DNA of 64,000 nucleotides from assembly GCF_000196115.1 (NCBI RefSeq), contig NC_005027.1, positions 3,968,001 through 4,032,000 of the forward strand, given 5' to 3'. The first letter of the stretch is position 1. Each line of letters starts with the position of its first letter. Both the position numbers and the translations under genes were made by a program. The notes under the pieces are model-generated. The model searched no databases, was not told where the DNA came from, and saw only the letters and a list, made by a program, of their open reading frames with translations. Shown here in pieces: positions 10,301-17,767 of this stretch. Source of the stretch: Rhodopirellula baltica SH 1 (GTDB lineage: Bacteria; Planctomycetota; Planctomycetia; Pirellulales; Pirellulaceae).

Positions 10301-11892
10301 TGGCAACACTCCACCTGACACAGCAATTGGGAGACGCGATAGCTCAACCTTCCGTTCTTGGAAGCCTCTCTGAACTTTTGCTATCCGATGAAACAAAACC
10401 AACAACAAAGTCCCGGGCAGCGTCCTTTTTGGCTCAGCGGAACGGCCTGAATACGGACCAGACATCGAAGCTTCAATCAGAATCAGAACCTCGCCTGCGA
10501 GCGATCGCTGCCCAGAACACAACGACTTGGAACGCCGACAACTTTCGCGAATTTGCAAGCGATGACAGTGCGCTGGTTCGCCGAGTCGCACTGGAAAGCT
10601 TTCTCGCCTCCAACGAATGCACACAGATCGCGGAGAGTCCTTCGTCCGCTGAGTTTTTGTCCGTTGTTGATTCGCTGCACAAGCTGGCGGTGGAACAAGC
10701 GGACTCAGCATTGATCGCGAAACTACTGGCGTCGGCTCCCCAACGGATGCTTCAACAACTCATTCACCGATCGATTAAAAACGCGAGTTTGCGACTTTCT
10801 TCAAGCTATCGAAACAATCGTTTGCACTGGATCCAACGTTCCGCCGCGTCAGATTCCGAGACCACTCTTGATCTGATCTCAAACGTTCAAGACGACGATA
10901 ACGCATTGCAATTCGTTGCAAGCTGGATCAACGGCACGCGTTCGGCTTCCGCTGTGAAGAAAGCGATAACTGGTCCGGCACAGGAATTTCTCGCTCGTGT
11001 CTCTGACGTCGCCGAAACGACGCTGGCGGATGCGGACCAGCAACCGGTCCAACGCGAAAATGCGGTGGATGTTTTGCTGCAACTCGCTCCAGGTTCGACT
11101 GAACTACGTGATCAGCTGACGGAGTCCACAGACGCAACCTTGCGATCCCGAATTCTTAAAGGATTGCTCCGAAGCGACCCTGAATGGACACGATCCATTT
11201 TGGTCTCACATCCAGACCCTTGGCGTCCTGAAGAGCGAAGTGTTGTTTGTCGACACGCACGTTCTGACCCTGCCACGGCGACGTGGTTGCTTGCGGCGGT
11301 GCAGGACGGAAGCTTGCCGAGGTCGTTTGTAGACGCTTCCACAGCCAACGCGTTGCGAGCTCATCGCGATCAAGCCATTCGCGAACTTGCCAATCAAACC
11401 TTTGCTCCACCAGAAGACCGAGCCGAGGTATTGCAAAAATATGCTGTGGTCGCGGATCGCTTTTCGACCGCCGATGTCGCCAAGGGTCGACAGTTGTTCG
11501 TCCAACACTGCTCCAATTGTCACCGCATGGAAGACGTTGGGCACATGGTCGGACCCGACATCAGCGACAGCCGCACGAAGACTGCGGAAGCATTGTTGGT
11601 TGCGATCTTAAATCCAGACGCCGCCATTGACGCTTCGTTCACGCGATACCAAATCCTGACCGTTGACGGCGAAGTCGTGTCGGGGCTTCTGCACAACGAG
11701 AATTCAGAAACGGTCACGTTGCTGGAGGCGGGCAACCAGCAACGCCGCGTGGCTCGTGACGACATCGAGACGTTCCGAGCGGTCGACACATCGCTGATGC
11801 CAAGCGGAATGGAACAAACATTGTCGGTGGATCAAATGTCCGATTTGATCGCGTACTTGAAACGGTGGCGGTACACCGCTGAAGGTTTGTGA
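1369..11892 (+). CDS. Giant three-module membrane protein fused to a PVC-type dehydrogenase and cytochrome c
   Basis: This single 3507-codon frame begins with a signal-peptide-like N-terminus (hydrophobic residues about 10-30). Module 1 (to about 1085) is beta-rich and ends in several membrane spans (about 1087-1157). A second signal-like hydrophobic stretch ending SGGAASAQ (about 1204-1225) opens module 2, again beta-rich, closed by spans at about 2441-2463, 2487-2517 and 2532-2553. Module 3 (about 2554 to the end) resembles the planctomycete putative membrane-bound dehydrogenase family. It has a beta-propeller start (GWKLQLVAAEPMVIDP), two calcium-loop-like motifs (DIDGDGTMD, DTNGDGMAD), a HEAT-like helical region, and a heme-c domain with CSNCH at 3381-3385. 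The stop overlaps the next start (TGATG). The substrate is unknown. Family assignment covers module 3 only; modules 1 and 2 were not recognised. Confidence 0.85.
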   Translation: MTLSRSNRSTWVMWVAIWFVTTSLVVKSDVAAQEAEATTAETSEVIEPTTDEPATDEISGADESTVAGEVDDSEPASREVSDRLSQWETLAQQVRGDDSLRWIALFGSQIARLVPDNFRPVAADELSNALGEAAEVTPETSTDDILQCEMVATIRNGSLISNASRMLFSSQASSEHQFGNVSFAVSRLREMDDESGAESDTNAVFESDESGMLKIATNDVSQLLADRNLAWNWRQQAMPTWNGSRWELVLPQALISRLWIRVPANQILRCEQAVLREVPADELPNWYSETSSISSSESASDNDRWIFLESAGSSRLDLQLQTVNDDAAEVQTATIVRSCRMSFDHDGSILNWQCRFVIDPQPIASIPPWVWLRGDVTRITIDDREIPFSSRPIASQSTETSQSPFASIIELTAIEESEPASAADSRVIVLEGTSPLPQKGNLISLPEPVFPSSYVISATPWQLQWTMPSHLYATHWQLPEQWQLTPPPLGASQSSDSPATWNAVGPPLSRESIPAESLLDPPTDSKQPRWSTDSVTSSWSIELAESQPLLYANHQSRFLLEDNAIQARSTIQMTMTPDRLAPIQLEIQDGFSFDSITVGETRRTLTINAPNRRGRRITVWPSPDEIEELPTGEGTLEIRATGQSRRDPNNPRVNELWMIRVLGCPGQMTAAVIPPADMGWTAETAITPSRIEFSELTAQQRRYFAPLPGDAIVLSHSIRQTPSLALETPDSTIVGSCQTSLTVVRSGKERTGIEQQVQVQVEGLPQTSRFVKVRLAARSEQSSPQDIKWQTRLSSSAAVHSVDEDAVTRRWVPRQSMEPQSESDAESQASSVSTNSDEIADGSDGWFEWNIPVPRNFNDKSLLIGRCFHAMKESETEPTKGHQTRALPIGLFRLADATSQTCELLIDSNLQLARPVANLVGIPTADADNASRPFRYRYETTPHVIVRVRHRNQTPPSNLVLQQHTHVVASASGTDRARTRFEMIATQPIEVKFPWDAHLIEARINGVEVQPQMTRRHHLRFPAVKQSELVLEIEWTTTSFEKSWVRKPEVTDLQVVGLTLGSQFRVSPAEDSLQLPLLGSAEQSPLIFSQMVIGIGWVGALVILAISLAAGWAARWGLACGLALCLFAMLLWPETLVPLTTWVALPLTIGLLRVATQQWQSSKTPMSSLTQTPGASGQSDHSNAASHSPGDDPTSDFSSSALLRSWLGWVIVSCFAVSGGAASAQTMDILVPLDSANQPMGNKAYIPETLYEELFLIRPDERVRQVSFLNTNYELDLTSESSKRAISLARDEFAIELLARFTVETTTPSSRLRLPFAPETIEELVLIRPDESTRVLTTTTDEQPGTLIVVPSGKRFDLQLRLRCQTSHNATGTQIAIDLPRLPQARLVVRRDYRIDNFRLVTDEIAWPAVDRPVGFGIISSNQFSIGPCNRLQIHLQSKATADAIASGAAVNLNTGSSNQTGDVSDEEELPVAWNSASQWNRRYWLNATAKQCSVECELDPLQPPPPGGDVVLRFHRETSSPPRLISRDWKLIQQTTTQWKLTRVSSSDEPIRLVWDLSADWSTRTTTDEPTPSVSNAVEPTSSDALSLASERLLTCPGLSLHDRWEDPASDDESALVNSRTEFSETLVAWTLSADLQPLWPASLGTERVPTEQFYSQWSGPISRLDRAAKSSGTTPIVQIGFSNRSTLVFSSRQEIHLDSTHQTIRLDATFEPTPVTDNSATADAPSANPDASGEASVAAIDESVRPHIIKVVLPPQAQIFDWQIQQPGLPNTSPDVVDGNTFESEAADATSDEAMDAETTTDPKSKPTGASEKQSGTRWELVRKDDRDCLLIRYEGRGMELSIEAQVSLKKNNDNALALIEIEPIQAIGEVDSVSEVVVSRSADTDVQWKTPPKVEGEKSGDAGPASMLASGKILMDQWLVRGSTATALGNARFRSSLVRHPFQTDVRVALRWEEGRWIAQTDLQLKSKQQPDFLDVEMPTRWCDALQISPLCASTRQPTLSPARQVIRIRLADKDIRSIRLTSRLAAGDLVRVSVPKVRVLQSQRSRTDIVVPNRLTNAPIRWETNGVEPMPQPRWKLRLPLKTDGETTQETSEADATDIEDSAYFRVANENWSVELERMRKTNNLASVMHADHQLLNDRYLVSRFDIVPGDASHLTLQLPESTRFVAGWTNGLPADVIPLDNNRLQFLLPLSRLSQAVEVLLEMDSQVSNPDTPTWDEIQTPLRSTFTRLLSRRSDGKDSLSLSHQSSVAPTMTPKNSASNQTVTDWSPWRAIKPDQRWRILATNTVRSIAAASDSLADRRDEEVASWMKVWLQRYASISQAAGVPFDPANASAEDSVSLERLSAEFSSRPPEAVFSWNEMESFLAMQIQRYSAGETDDWWQVSDANKRLDGQWSFALTSQQPDRWIIDSQFQSTRHELPPQWSVASRSSIATRWAQHGMRFLLLLTSACLLIVLRLQPGRSRHHGDQANWVTNVQDLMANPATWIFVLGCIALVLAPMPLALALMVTAVMLSGFEAFWKPLRKRLRTWASALLLLVIWIGPTDRATAQSPTQTIDSPSPAEIADTMRMRDGWKLQLVAAEPMVIDPVSAAFDPQGRLWVVEMPDYPQPADDAQPIQGRIRILRDIDGDGTMDQATTFADGLNFATGVLPWPSKIASENEAQLDGAIVTLAGEIAWLRDTNGDGMADDHQTWFRGFTTDNEQLRANHPILGPDGLVYVANGLRGGKIEAVVLRFDQSAGPLTLSKNDFCFDPNGGYWGSVSGNSQHGLTIDDFGRRIGCSNRNPAIQAVLNVSTIERDRELAPTDALLDIAVAGEHSEVHPISDAWTTSHLHAGQFSAACGVLAVDDKWLFVCEPTGSLVQRQQMQLDGENWNATREPNDAEWLANEHTWFRPVDLVADQNGSVLVIDMARAVIEHPDWAPDELKNRPDTWHGNDLGRIWRLVPPRAEPGFQAIQNNEEAIEALKSDDSVRRSLATLHLTQQLGDAIAQPSVLGSLSELLLSDETKPTTKSRAASFLAQRNGLNTDQTSKLQSESEPRLRAIAAQNTTTWNADNFREFASDDSALVRRVALESFLASNECTQIAESPSSAEFLSVVDSLHKLAVEQADSALIAKLLASAPQRMLQQLIHRSIKNASLRLSSSYRNNRLHWIQRSAASDSETTLDLISNVQDDDNALQFVASWINGTRSASAVKKAITGPAQEFLARVSDVAETTLADADQQPVQRENAVDVLLQLAPGSTELRDQLTESTDATLRSRILKGLLRSDPEWTRSILVSHPDPWRPEERSVVCRHARSDPATATWLLAAVQDGSLPRSFVDASTANALRAHRDQAIRELANQTFAPPEDRAEVLQKYAVVADRFSTADVAKGRQLFVQHCSNCHRMEDVGHMVGPDISDSRTKTAEALLVAILNPDAAIDASFTRYQILTVDGEVVSGLLHNENSETVTLLEAGNQQRRVARDDIETFRAVDTSLMPSGMEQTLSVDQMSDLIAYLKRWRYTAEGL

Positions 11893-13148
11893 TGCCATCA
11901 CGTCCCACGTCTTCAACTGAAAAGAATTTGCTTCAAACCAGACAACGTATTTACTTGGATCACGCCGCGACTTCCTGGCCCAAGGCGGACGGCGTGACCG
12001 ATGCGATGGTTGAGTTTCTTTCCAACGTCGGCTCATCGGCTTCGCGTGGCAGTTACGCCTCGGCGTTGAAGGCGAGCGAGCTTGTTCGTTCGTTGCGATT
12101 CAAACTGGCCCAATTCATTCATGCCGAATCGGACTCCTGCATCAGCTTTCATAGCGGTTGCACTCATGCGTTGAACTCCGTCATTCATGGATTGGTCGGA
12201 TCGTCCAAGGCCATCGGCGACGGTTCGCATCTCTTGGTCTCCGCGATTGAGCACAATGCAGTCATCCGACCAATTTTGGTGGCGGCGAAGTCGGGCAACG
12301 CGACCGTCGAAGAAGTCCCCGCAGACAAGAACGGATTGCTCAGCGCTGATGACGTGATCTCACGGGTCAACGGAGCGACTCGATTGGTGGCTTTGTCTCA
12401 TGTATCCAATGTGACCGGCGCCGTGCAGCCGATCACAGAGATTGGGGCGGCCATCGCGGAAGCCAACCGATCCCGAACGGAGTCTGATCAAATTCTTTTC
12501 CTCTGCGATGCGGCACAATCGCTTGGCTACTTGCCAATCGACGTCGCATCACTCGGTGTGCACGCGTTGACGGCCCCCGCCCACAAAGGTTGTGGTGGGC
12601 CGCCGGGAATTGGAATGTTGTACCTATCGCCAAGGTGGCACTCGGCGATCCAACCTTGGATGCAAGGTGGCACCGGGCACGACGGTCGCTCCGACACCAT
12701 GCCCGAATCGATGCCAGCGAAACTAGAACCGGGCACCATGAATTTGCCAGCGATCGCGGGATGGTTGGCCGCGTTGGAATCCATGGCAACGTCAGGCGAG
12801 CTCAATGAATCACCCAATGAGTCAGCCGCCCTGTCACAGCGACTTCACGTTGGCTTGAACGCCGTCGATGGAATCAAAGTCTTTGGCCAACCGGGGCCGC
12901 TTCCGATTGCCAGTCTCGACTTTGGACCAGATCTTCCGCCGGACGATGCCGCCGCAATTCTAGATTCCGAGTTTGGGATCGAAGTCCGATCGGGGCATCA
13001 CTGTGCCGCTCGGCTTCACCGTCATCTTGGGACGGAAGCCGCCGGAACACTTCGCATCAGCGGGGGTCATGGCACAACCTCTGACCAAATCGATGCTGTG
13101 GTCGCCGCGGTCTCGGAAATTGCCGCTCAAATCACATCCCTGGCGTGA
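11892..13148 (+). CDS. SufS-type cysteine desulfurase (class V aminotransferase)
   Basis: This is a PLP enzyme of fold type I that should take sulfur from cysteine as an enzyme persulfide, for Fe-S assembly or another sulfur transfer. The N-terminus reads IYLDHAATSWPK, typical of the family. A histidine of the SAIEHNAVIRP motif stacks on PLP, the aspartate lies in LFLCDAAQSLG, and the Schiff-base lysine in APAHKGCGGPPG. The catalytic cysteine is present in RSGHHCAARLH, the SufS-style loop. The length of about 418 residues is normal. An ATG overlaps the preceding stop (TGATG); a GTG three bases upstream is an alternative start. It lies 165 bases before nadA, whose product needs a [4Fe-4S] cluster, so a NadS-like role as a dedicated sulfur donor is plausible but inferred. 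Confidence 0.9.
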   Translation: MPSRPTSSTEKNLLQTRQRIYLDHAATSWPKADGVTDAMVEFLSNVGSSASRGSYASALKASELVRSLRFKLAQFIHAESDSCISFHSGCTHALNSVIHGLVGSSKAIGDGSHLLVSAIEHNAVIRPILVAAKSGNATVEEVPADKNGLLSADDVISRVNGATRLVALSHVSNVTGAVQPITEIGAAIAEANRSRTESDQILFLCDAAQSLGYLPIDVASLGVHALTAPAHKGCGGPPGIGMLYLSPRWHSAIQPWMQGGTGHDGRSDTMPESMPAKLEPGTMNLPAIAGWLAALESMATSGELNESPNESAALSQRLHVGLNAVDGIKVFGQPGPLPIASLDFGPDLPPDDAAAILDSEFGIEVRSGHHCAARLHRHLGTEAAGTLRISGGHGTTSDQIDAVVAAVSEIAAQITSLA

Positions 13149-13312
13149 TCCTGCAACGGATTTCGGCGGCGGGGTTTGTTTTCTGCCGCGAATAAGGCGT
13201 TTTTCGCAGTGGCGGATCAGAACCGTAGGCATGGAAACAATGGGGTGGATCGGTTTCAATAATGATGTGTCGTCACGCGACGCATCGCCGATCCTCTTTG
13301 ATTGAAATCCCC

Positions 13313-14491
13313 ATGGTCGATTTGCCTACCACCACGCCTCCCGCACAACCCACGACCGGAAATGACGAAGTCGATGCGTTGCATCCTTTGAAACCGTACC
13401 GATCGCTGGAAAACGAGGTTCTTCAGCAACGAATTGAAGCGGTGCGTCAGGAACTCGGAGACGAGTTGCTGATTTTGGGACACCACTATCAGCAAGACGA
13501 AGTCATCGAGCACACCGATTTGCGAGGTGACAGCTACCAGTTGTCCGAGATGGCCGCCAAGAGCCAGGCGTGTCGCACCATCGTCTTTTGCGGCGTTCAC
13601 TTCATGGCTGAAACGGCCGACATTTTGGCCAATCGACCGGATCGGATTGAGGCCCGTGACGGCCGGCGAGTCGATGTGTTGCTTCCGGACATGGCCGCGG
13701 GTTGCTCAATGGCCGATATGGCCGCGATTGCTCAGGTTGAAGCGGCCTGGGCCGATATGTCTGAGGTGATTGATACCGAACAAGTCATTCCGGTCACGTA
13801 CATCAACAGTGCCGCCAGCTTGAAGGCGTTCTGTGGTCGTCACGGTGGGATTGTTTGTACTAGCAGCAACGCAAGAGCGGTCTTGGAATGGGCCTTCGAA
13901 CGTGGGCAGCGTGTGTTCTTCTTCCCCGATCAGCACCTTGGCCGGAACACCGCGTTGACGATGGATATCACCGAAGAACAAATGCCGGTTTGGGATCCTT
14001 ACGCGTTGGAAATGGGTGGAAACACGGACGAACAAATTCAATCGAGTCGCGTGATCCTTTGGAAAGGTCACTGCAGCGTGCACCAAATGTTCCGTGCCGA
14101 GCATGTCGATCGCTTCCGAAAGGAGCATCCTGGCATCAAGATTCTTGTTCACCCTGAATGCCCTCGTGAGGTCAACGACATCGCGGACGTCAGCGGCAGT
14201 ACCGGAAAGATCATCCAGACAATCAAGAATTCACCCGCGGGAACGAAGTGGGCGATCGGCACTGAGTTGCACTTGGTCAATCGATTGAAGGACGAACATC
14301 CCGAGCAAGAAATTCACTTTCTCAGTCCAGTCGTTTGCATGTGCGCGACGATGTACCGAATCGACCTGACACACCTTTGTTGGACACTCGAAAACTTGCG
14401 AGACGGCCGCTTGGTCAACCAAATTCGCGTGGACGAAGAGACAACAAAGTGGAGTCTGATCGCGTTGGAACGCATGTTGGCGGTGAAATGA
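13313..14491 (+). CDS. nadA: Quinolinate synthase
   Basis: NadA condenses iminoaspartate with dihydroxyacetone phosphate to quinolinate in de novo NAD synthesis, using a [4Fe-4S] cluster. Family hallmarks are clear: LILGHHYQQDEVIEHTD near the N-terminus, CGVHFMAETADIL with the first cluster cysteine, YINSAASLKAFCG, HPECPREV and CMCATMYR with further conserved cysteines, and FFPDQHLGRNT. The chosen ATG gives a protein of about 392 residues. In-frame ATGs at 13262 and 13265 would add a short non-conserved arginine/histidine-rich extension. The 3' end overlaps the DUF423 gene in an ATGA junction. No nadB or nadC is seen in the window. Confidence 0.95.
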   Translation: MVDLPTTTPPAQPTTGNDEVDALHPLKPYRSLENEVLQQRIEAVRQELGDELLILGHHYQQDEVIEHTDLRGDSYQLSEMAAKSQACRTIVFCGVHFMAETADILANRPDRIEARDGRRVDVLLPDMAAGCSMADMAAIAQVEAAWADMSEVIDTEQVIPVTYINSAASLKAFCGRHGGIVCTSSNARAVLEWAFERGQRVFFFPDQHLGRNTALTMDITEEQMPVWDPYALEMGGNTDEQIQSSRVILWKGHCSVHQMFRAEHVDRFRKEHPGIKILVHPECPREVNDIADVSGSTGKIIQTIKNSPAGTKWAIGTELHLVNRLKDEHPEQEIHFLSPVVCMCATMYRIDLTHLCWTLENLRDGRLVNQIRVDEETTKWSLIALERMLAVK

Positions 14492-14964
14492 CGTCCGCCA
14501 AACCATACGAGACCGTCTCCCCGTCCGAACCAATCTCGACGCCGGCCCAAACGGAATCTCCTGCGGGTCGGACCGGAATGATCTTGGCGGGATTGGCAGG
14601 AGCCTCTGCTGTTGGAATAGGCGCGTTTGTCGCTCATGGGTTGCCGGACTTCCTTGAGCAATCCGGTTTGGATCCCGACACGGTTGCTCGTCGCGTGGAG
14701 CAGTTCGAAACCGGAGCCCGGTACCACTTGGCTCACGCGATCGTTTTATTGGGCTTGGCGGTCGCTCCCTTGCGGTGGTCCGGATGGCTGCGAACGATTC
14801 GAGCGTTGATGGTCGCCGGACTGATTTTCTTTTCCGGCAGTCTGTACGTGCTGGTTTTGACCAACACACCGGTGATGGGTGCGATCACCCCAATCGGTGG
14901 CGTTTGTTGGATTGTGGGTTGGCTGATGTTTGTCGGCTGCCGTGACTCGTCGACAAGTCAATGA
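14488..14964 (+). CDS. DUF423 (TMEM256/YgdD-like) small membrane protein
   Basis: The protein has about 158 residues with four hydrophobic segments after a polar, Pro/Ser-rich leader of about 30 residues. The family signature is present: a Gly/Ala-rich first helix ending GAFVAHGLPDFL, then a conserved FETGARYHLAHAIVLLG segment, a third helix, and a last helix with GAITPIGGVCWIVGW. DUF423 proteins are inner-membrane proteins of unknown biochemical function. The start codon overlaps the nadA stop (ATGA), which argues for this ATG rather than the in-frame ATG at 14335 inside nadA. Its stop is 18 bases before pyrB. Confidence 0.9.
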   Translation: MTSAKPYETVSPSEPISTPAQTESPAGRTGMILAGLAGASAVGIGAFVAHGLPDFLEQSGLDPDTVARRVEQFETGARYHLAHAIVLLGLAVAPLRWSGWLRTIRALMVAGLIFFSGSLYVLVLTNTPVMGAITPIGGVCWIVGWLMFVGCRDSSTSQ

Positions 14965-14982
14965 TGCTTTAAACTCCCGGCC

Positions 14983-16014
14983 ATGGACGCATCGCTCTCA
15001 CCCGATCAATTGTCATTCCCGGCCGTCTGGCGGCATCCTCATCTGTTGGATTTGGAGCGGCTCACCGCCGCTGAAATCCTCGCCGTGTTACGCACGGCGG
15101 ACCAACTGAAGACGATGACCGAAGGTTGCCGTCGCAAAGTCCCGCTATTGACGGGAAAAACGTGTGCCAATTTGTTCTTTGAGAACAGCACACGTACGAG
15201 GAACAGTTTCTCGTTGGCCGCCAAAAGACTCGGCGCCGACACGGTTGAATTCAGCAGCAGCGGCAGCAGCGTTGCCAAAGGCGAAACATTCGTCGACACG
15301 GCCAAGACCATCGAAGCGATGGGCGTCGACTGGGTTGTGACGCGACACTCCACTCCCGGCACGCCTCACTTGTTGGCCCGCGAACTGGATTGCTGTGTGC
15401 TCAACGCCGGAGACGGTCCCCACGAGCATCCCACTCAGGGTTTGCTCGACATGCTGACGATCCTCCAACATCGCATCGGCTCGGACTGGAAAAACGAAGC
15501 CGCCGATCCTGAGAAAGTATTCGCGGGAATGACGGTGGCTTTGGTTGGTGACATCGCACACAGTCGCACTGCACGCAGCAATCTGTGGGGCCTCCGTAAA
15601 CTCGGTGCTCACGTCATCATTTGCGGCCCACCAACTTTGGTCAGTCACCGCTGGGAAGAACTTGGTTTCGAAGTCGCTCACCGTCTCGATGAGATCGTCC
15701 ATCGCTGCGACGTGCTGAATTTGCTTCGCATTCAATTCGAACGGCAAAAGGCGAGACCATTCCCTAGCGTTTACGAATATGCGGCGTTGTACGCCATGAA
15801 CGGCGAGAGATTGCGGCTGGCCAAAGACGACATCCTGATCATGGCCCCCGGGCCAATCAATCGCGGCGTTGAAATCACCCCCGAAGTCGCCGACGGGCCG
15901 CATTCGGTGATCCTCGAACAAGTGACCAACGGGATCGCAGTCCGCATGGCATCGCTGTGGTTGTTGGCCAACGCGAAAGAAAACGCAGATGCATCCGCGG
16001 AGAACCTCTCATGA
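14983..16014 (+). CDS. pyrB: Aspartate carbamoyltransferase catalytic subunit
   Basis: PyrB condenses carbamoyl phosphate and aspartate to N-carbamoyl-aspartate, the committed step of pyrimidine synthesis. The carbamoyl-phosphate signature [11 protein letters not shown] is intact, followed by the 80s-loop sequence [39 protein letters not shown], the [10 protein letters not shown] region and [11 protein letters not shown] all match the family. The length of 343 residues is normal or slightly long. The last codons overlap the start of a dihydroorotase-like gene (ATGA at 16011), and no regulatory subunit gene (pyrI) is seen. Together this suggests a non-E. coli holoenzyme in which PyrB assembles with the dihydroorotase-like protein. 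Confidence 0.96.
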   Translation: MDASLSPDQLSFPAVWRHPHLLDLERLTAAEILAVLRTADQLKTMTEGCRRKVPLLTGKTCANLFFENSTRTRNSFSLAAKRLGADTVEFSSSGSSVAKGETFVDTAKTIEAMGVDWVVTRHSTPGTPHLLARELDCCVLNAGDGPHEHPTQGLLDMLTILQHRIGSDWKNEAADPEKVFAGMTVALVGDIAHSRTARSNLWGLRKLGAHVIICGPPTLVSHRWEELGFEVAHRLDEIVHRCDVLNLLRIQFERQKARPFPSVYEYAALYAMNGERLRLAKDDILIMAPGPINRGVEITPEVADGPHSVILEQVTNGIAVRMASLWLLANAKENADASAENLS

Positions 16015-17327
16015 ATGACACCACTTGGGTTCTCGACGGCGGACGATTGATCGACCCCGCCAACGGCATCGACCGAATCGCACGCTTGGTTCTGCATGAG
16101 GGCAAAGTTCATTCAATCGACACGCCCGACGGTGACGTGCCGCCGGATGCTGGTCGGCTTGACGTCACCGGAAAAATCGTTGCACCTGGTTTGGTTGATT
16201 TGGCAACGGAACTGCGCGAACCGGGCAGTGAAGAGGACGAAACGATTCAAACGGGCAGCAATGCTGCGTTGGCGGGCGGTTACACGACGGTGTTGTGCTG
16301 CAGCAGTACCAAACCGCTGATGGATTCTGCTGCATCGGTGCAGTTGGTTCGCCAAATCGCACAACGTGTTGATGGCGTTCGTGTGCTGCCGATCGCGTGT
16401 CTGAGCAAAGGTCGACAAGCTGAGCAGATGGCCGAGCTCGGGATTTTGGCCGCCGCCGGTGCAGCTGGTTTCAGCGACACTCCGCGTCCAATGCCCAACG
16501 ATGCATTGCTCAAGCGGGCGCTCGACTATTGCCGAATGTTCGACCTGCCAATCTTCGATCGGCCAGAAGTCCCCGAACTTGCTGACGGCGGCGTCATGCA
16601 TGATGGGCAAATCGGCTTGATTCTCGGACTCAAAGGGCTGCCCACCGAAGCGGAGGACTTGGCCGTCGCACGAGACGTTCGACTGGCCGAGGCAACCAAA
16701 GGTCGATTGCACGTCGGTCCGGTCAGCACCATGGGTTCGATCGACATGATCGGCCGTGTGAAATCCCGAGGCATCCACATCTCCGCATCGGTTTGCCCAC
16801 ACAACCTCTTTGGCAGTGACGAATTGCTGCGGTCTTACGATTCGCGATACAAAGTTCATCCACCAATGCGAAGCCCGTCGCATGTGGAAGCGCTTCGCAA
16901 CGCGGTTGCCGAAGGCGTGATCGATGCAATTGAATCCGGACACATGCCGCGGGCCCAAGAGAAGAAAGCAAACGACCTCGACTTGGCTCCCTTTGGTGCC
17001 TCCGCTTTGGAAACGACGCTCGCGGCCATCGCAACGGATCTGGTCGAAACAAAGATCCTCCCTTGGTCTCGCGCAATCGAGTGTCTCTCAACCGCACCGG
17101 CCCGAATCGCCGGTGTGAAAGGTGGCACGTTATCAGTGGGTGCCAACGCCGACGTGACAGTCATCGATCCGTTGAATGCGTGGTCGGTTGAGGCGAAAGA
17201 GTTCCGCTCTCGATGTCATTCCAGCCCCATGACCGGACGCACGCTCACCGCACGAGTCACTCACACACTGGTCGGTGGACGCTTGAAGTTTGAGCTTCAT
17301 CCGACCGTTGCGAGTGCCGCTTCCTGA
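16011..17327 (+). CDS. Dihydroorotase-like protein, predicted inactive (PyrC' type)
   Basis: The fold is clearly that of dihydroorotase: an N-terminal beta sandwich, then [43 protein letters not shown] and the C-terminal [11 protein letters not shown]. The metal site is gone. The HxH pair expected in the DxHxHLREPG motif is Ala65 and Glu67. The usual HCED region reads FDRPEV, the AHVST histidine is replaced (VGPVST), and the TDHAPH motif is SGHMPR, with Gly310 where the catalytic aspartate should be. It should therefore not hydrolyse dihydroorotate. In Pseudomonas-like systems a comparable non-catalytic PyrC' is a structural partner of aspartate carbamoyltransferase. The ATGA overlap with pyrB fits that role, and a separate active pyrC is expected elsewhere. 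It ends in a TGATG junction with rnpA. Confidence 0.92.
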
Positions 17328-17767
17328 TGTCGCGGACTGGTGGAAAACGGCCGCTTGAGTTCCCAAAATCATCTCGCGTCGTTCGCAGTAGTGAATTCAC
17401 CAAAGCACTCCGCCGTGGTGGTGTCGCCGCGAACGATTGCTTGGTCGTTTTCGCGTTGCCTCACGACGTTCCTGACGCGGATGGTGAGCCGTCACCAGAC
17501 GAATCCAAAACCGTCAAATGCCGACTTGGTGTTACGATCCCCAAGAAGACCGGCAACGCGGTTGTTCGAAACCGATGGAAGCGTCTGATTCGCGAAGCGT
17601 TCCGGCTGAACCAAACGCAATTGCCAAGCGGATTCGATTATGTGGTCCGCCCAAAAAAGGACGTCACCGCCGACTGGAAAATGATCGAAAAAGGGTTCGT
17701 CAAACTCGTCGGACGAGCCGTGCGTCGCAGTCAATCCTCGGCTGATCGCTCAAGCACCAGAAGCTGA
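17327..17767 (+). CDS. rnpA: Ribonuclease P protein component
   Basis: RnpA is the small basic protein that binds RNase P RNA and helps mature the 5' ends of tRNAs. The family signature [17 protein letters not shown] is complete. The N-terminal [20 protein letters not shown] and the downstream YVVRPKKD are typical. Length is 146 residues, slightly long because of an acidic insert around residues 45-60 and a Ser-rich tail. The ATG overlaps the preceding stop (TGATG). The usual neighbour rpmH (ribosomal protein L34) is not upstream; rnpA here sits at the end of a pyrimidine gene pair. Its last 18 bases overlap the 3' end of the convergent DUF368 gene. Confidence 0.95.

Noticed and set aside
15145-15921. 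258-codon minus-strand frame opposite pyrB
   Set aside because: It is fully covered by the well-conserved pyrB frame and shows no domain.
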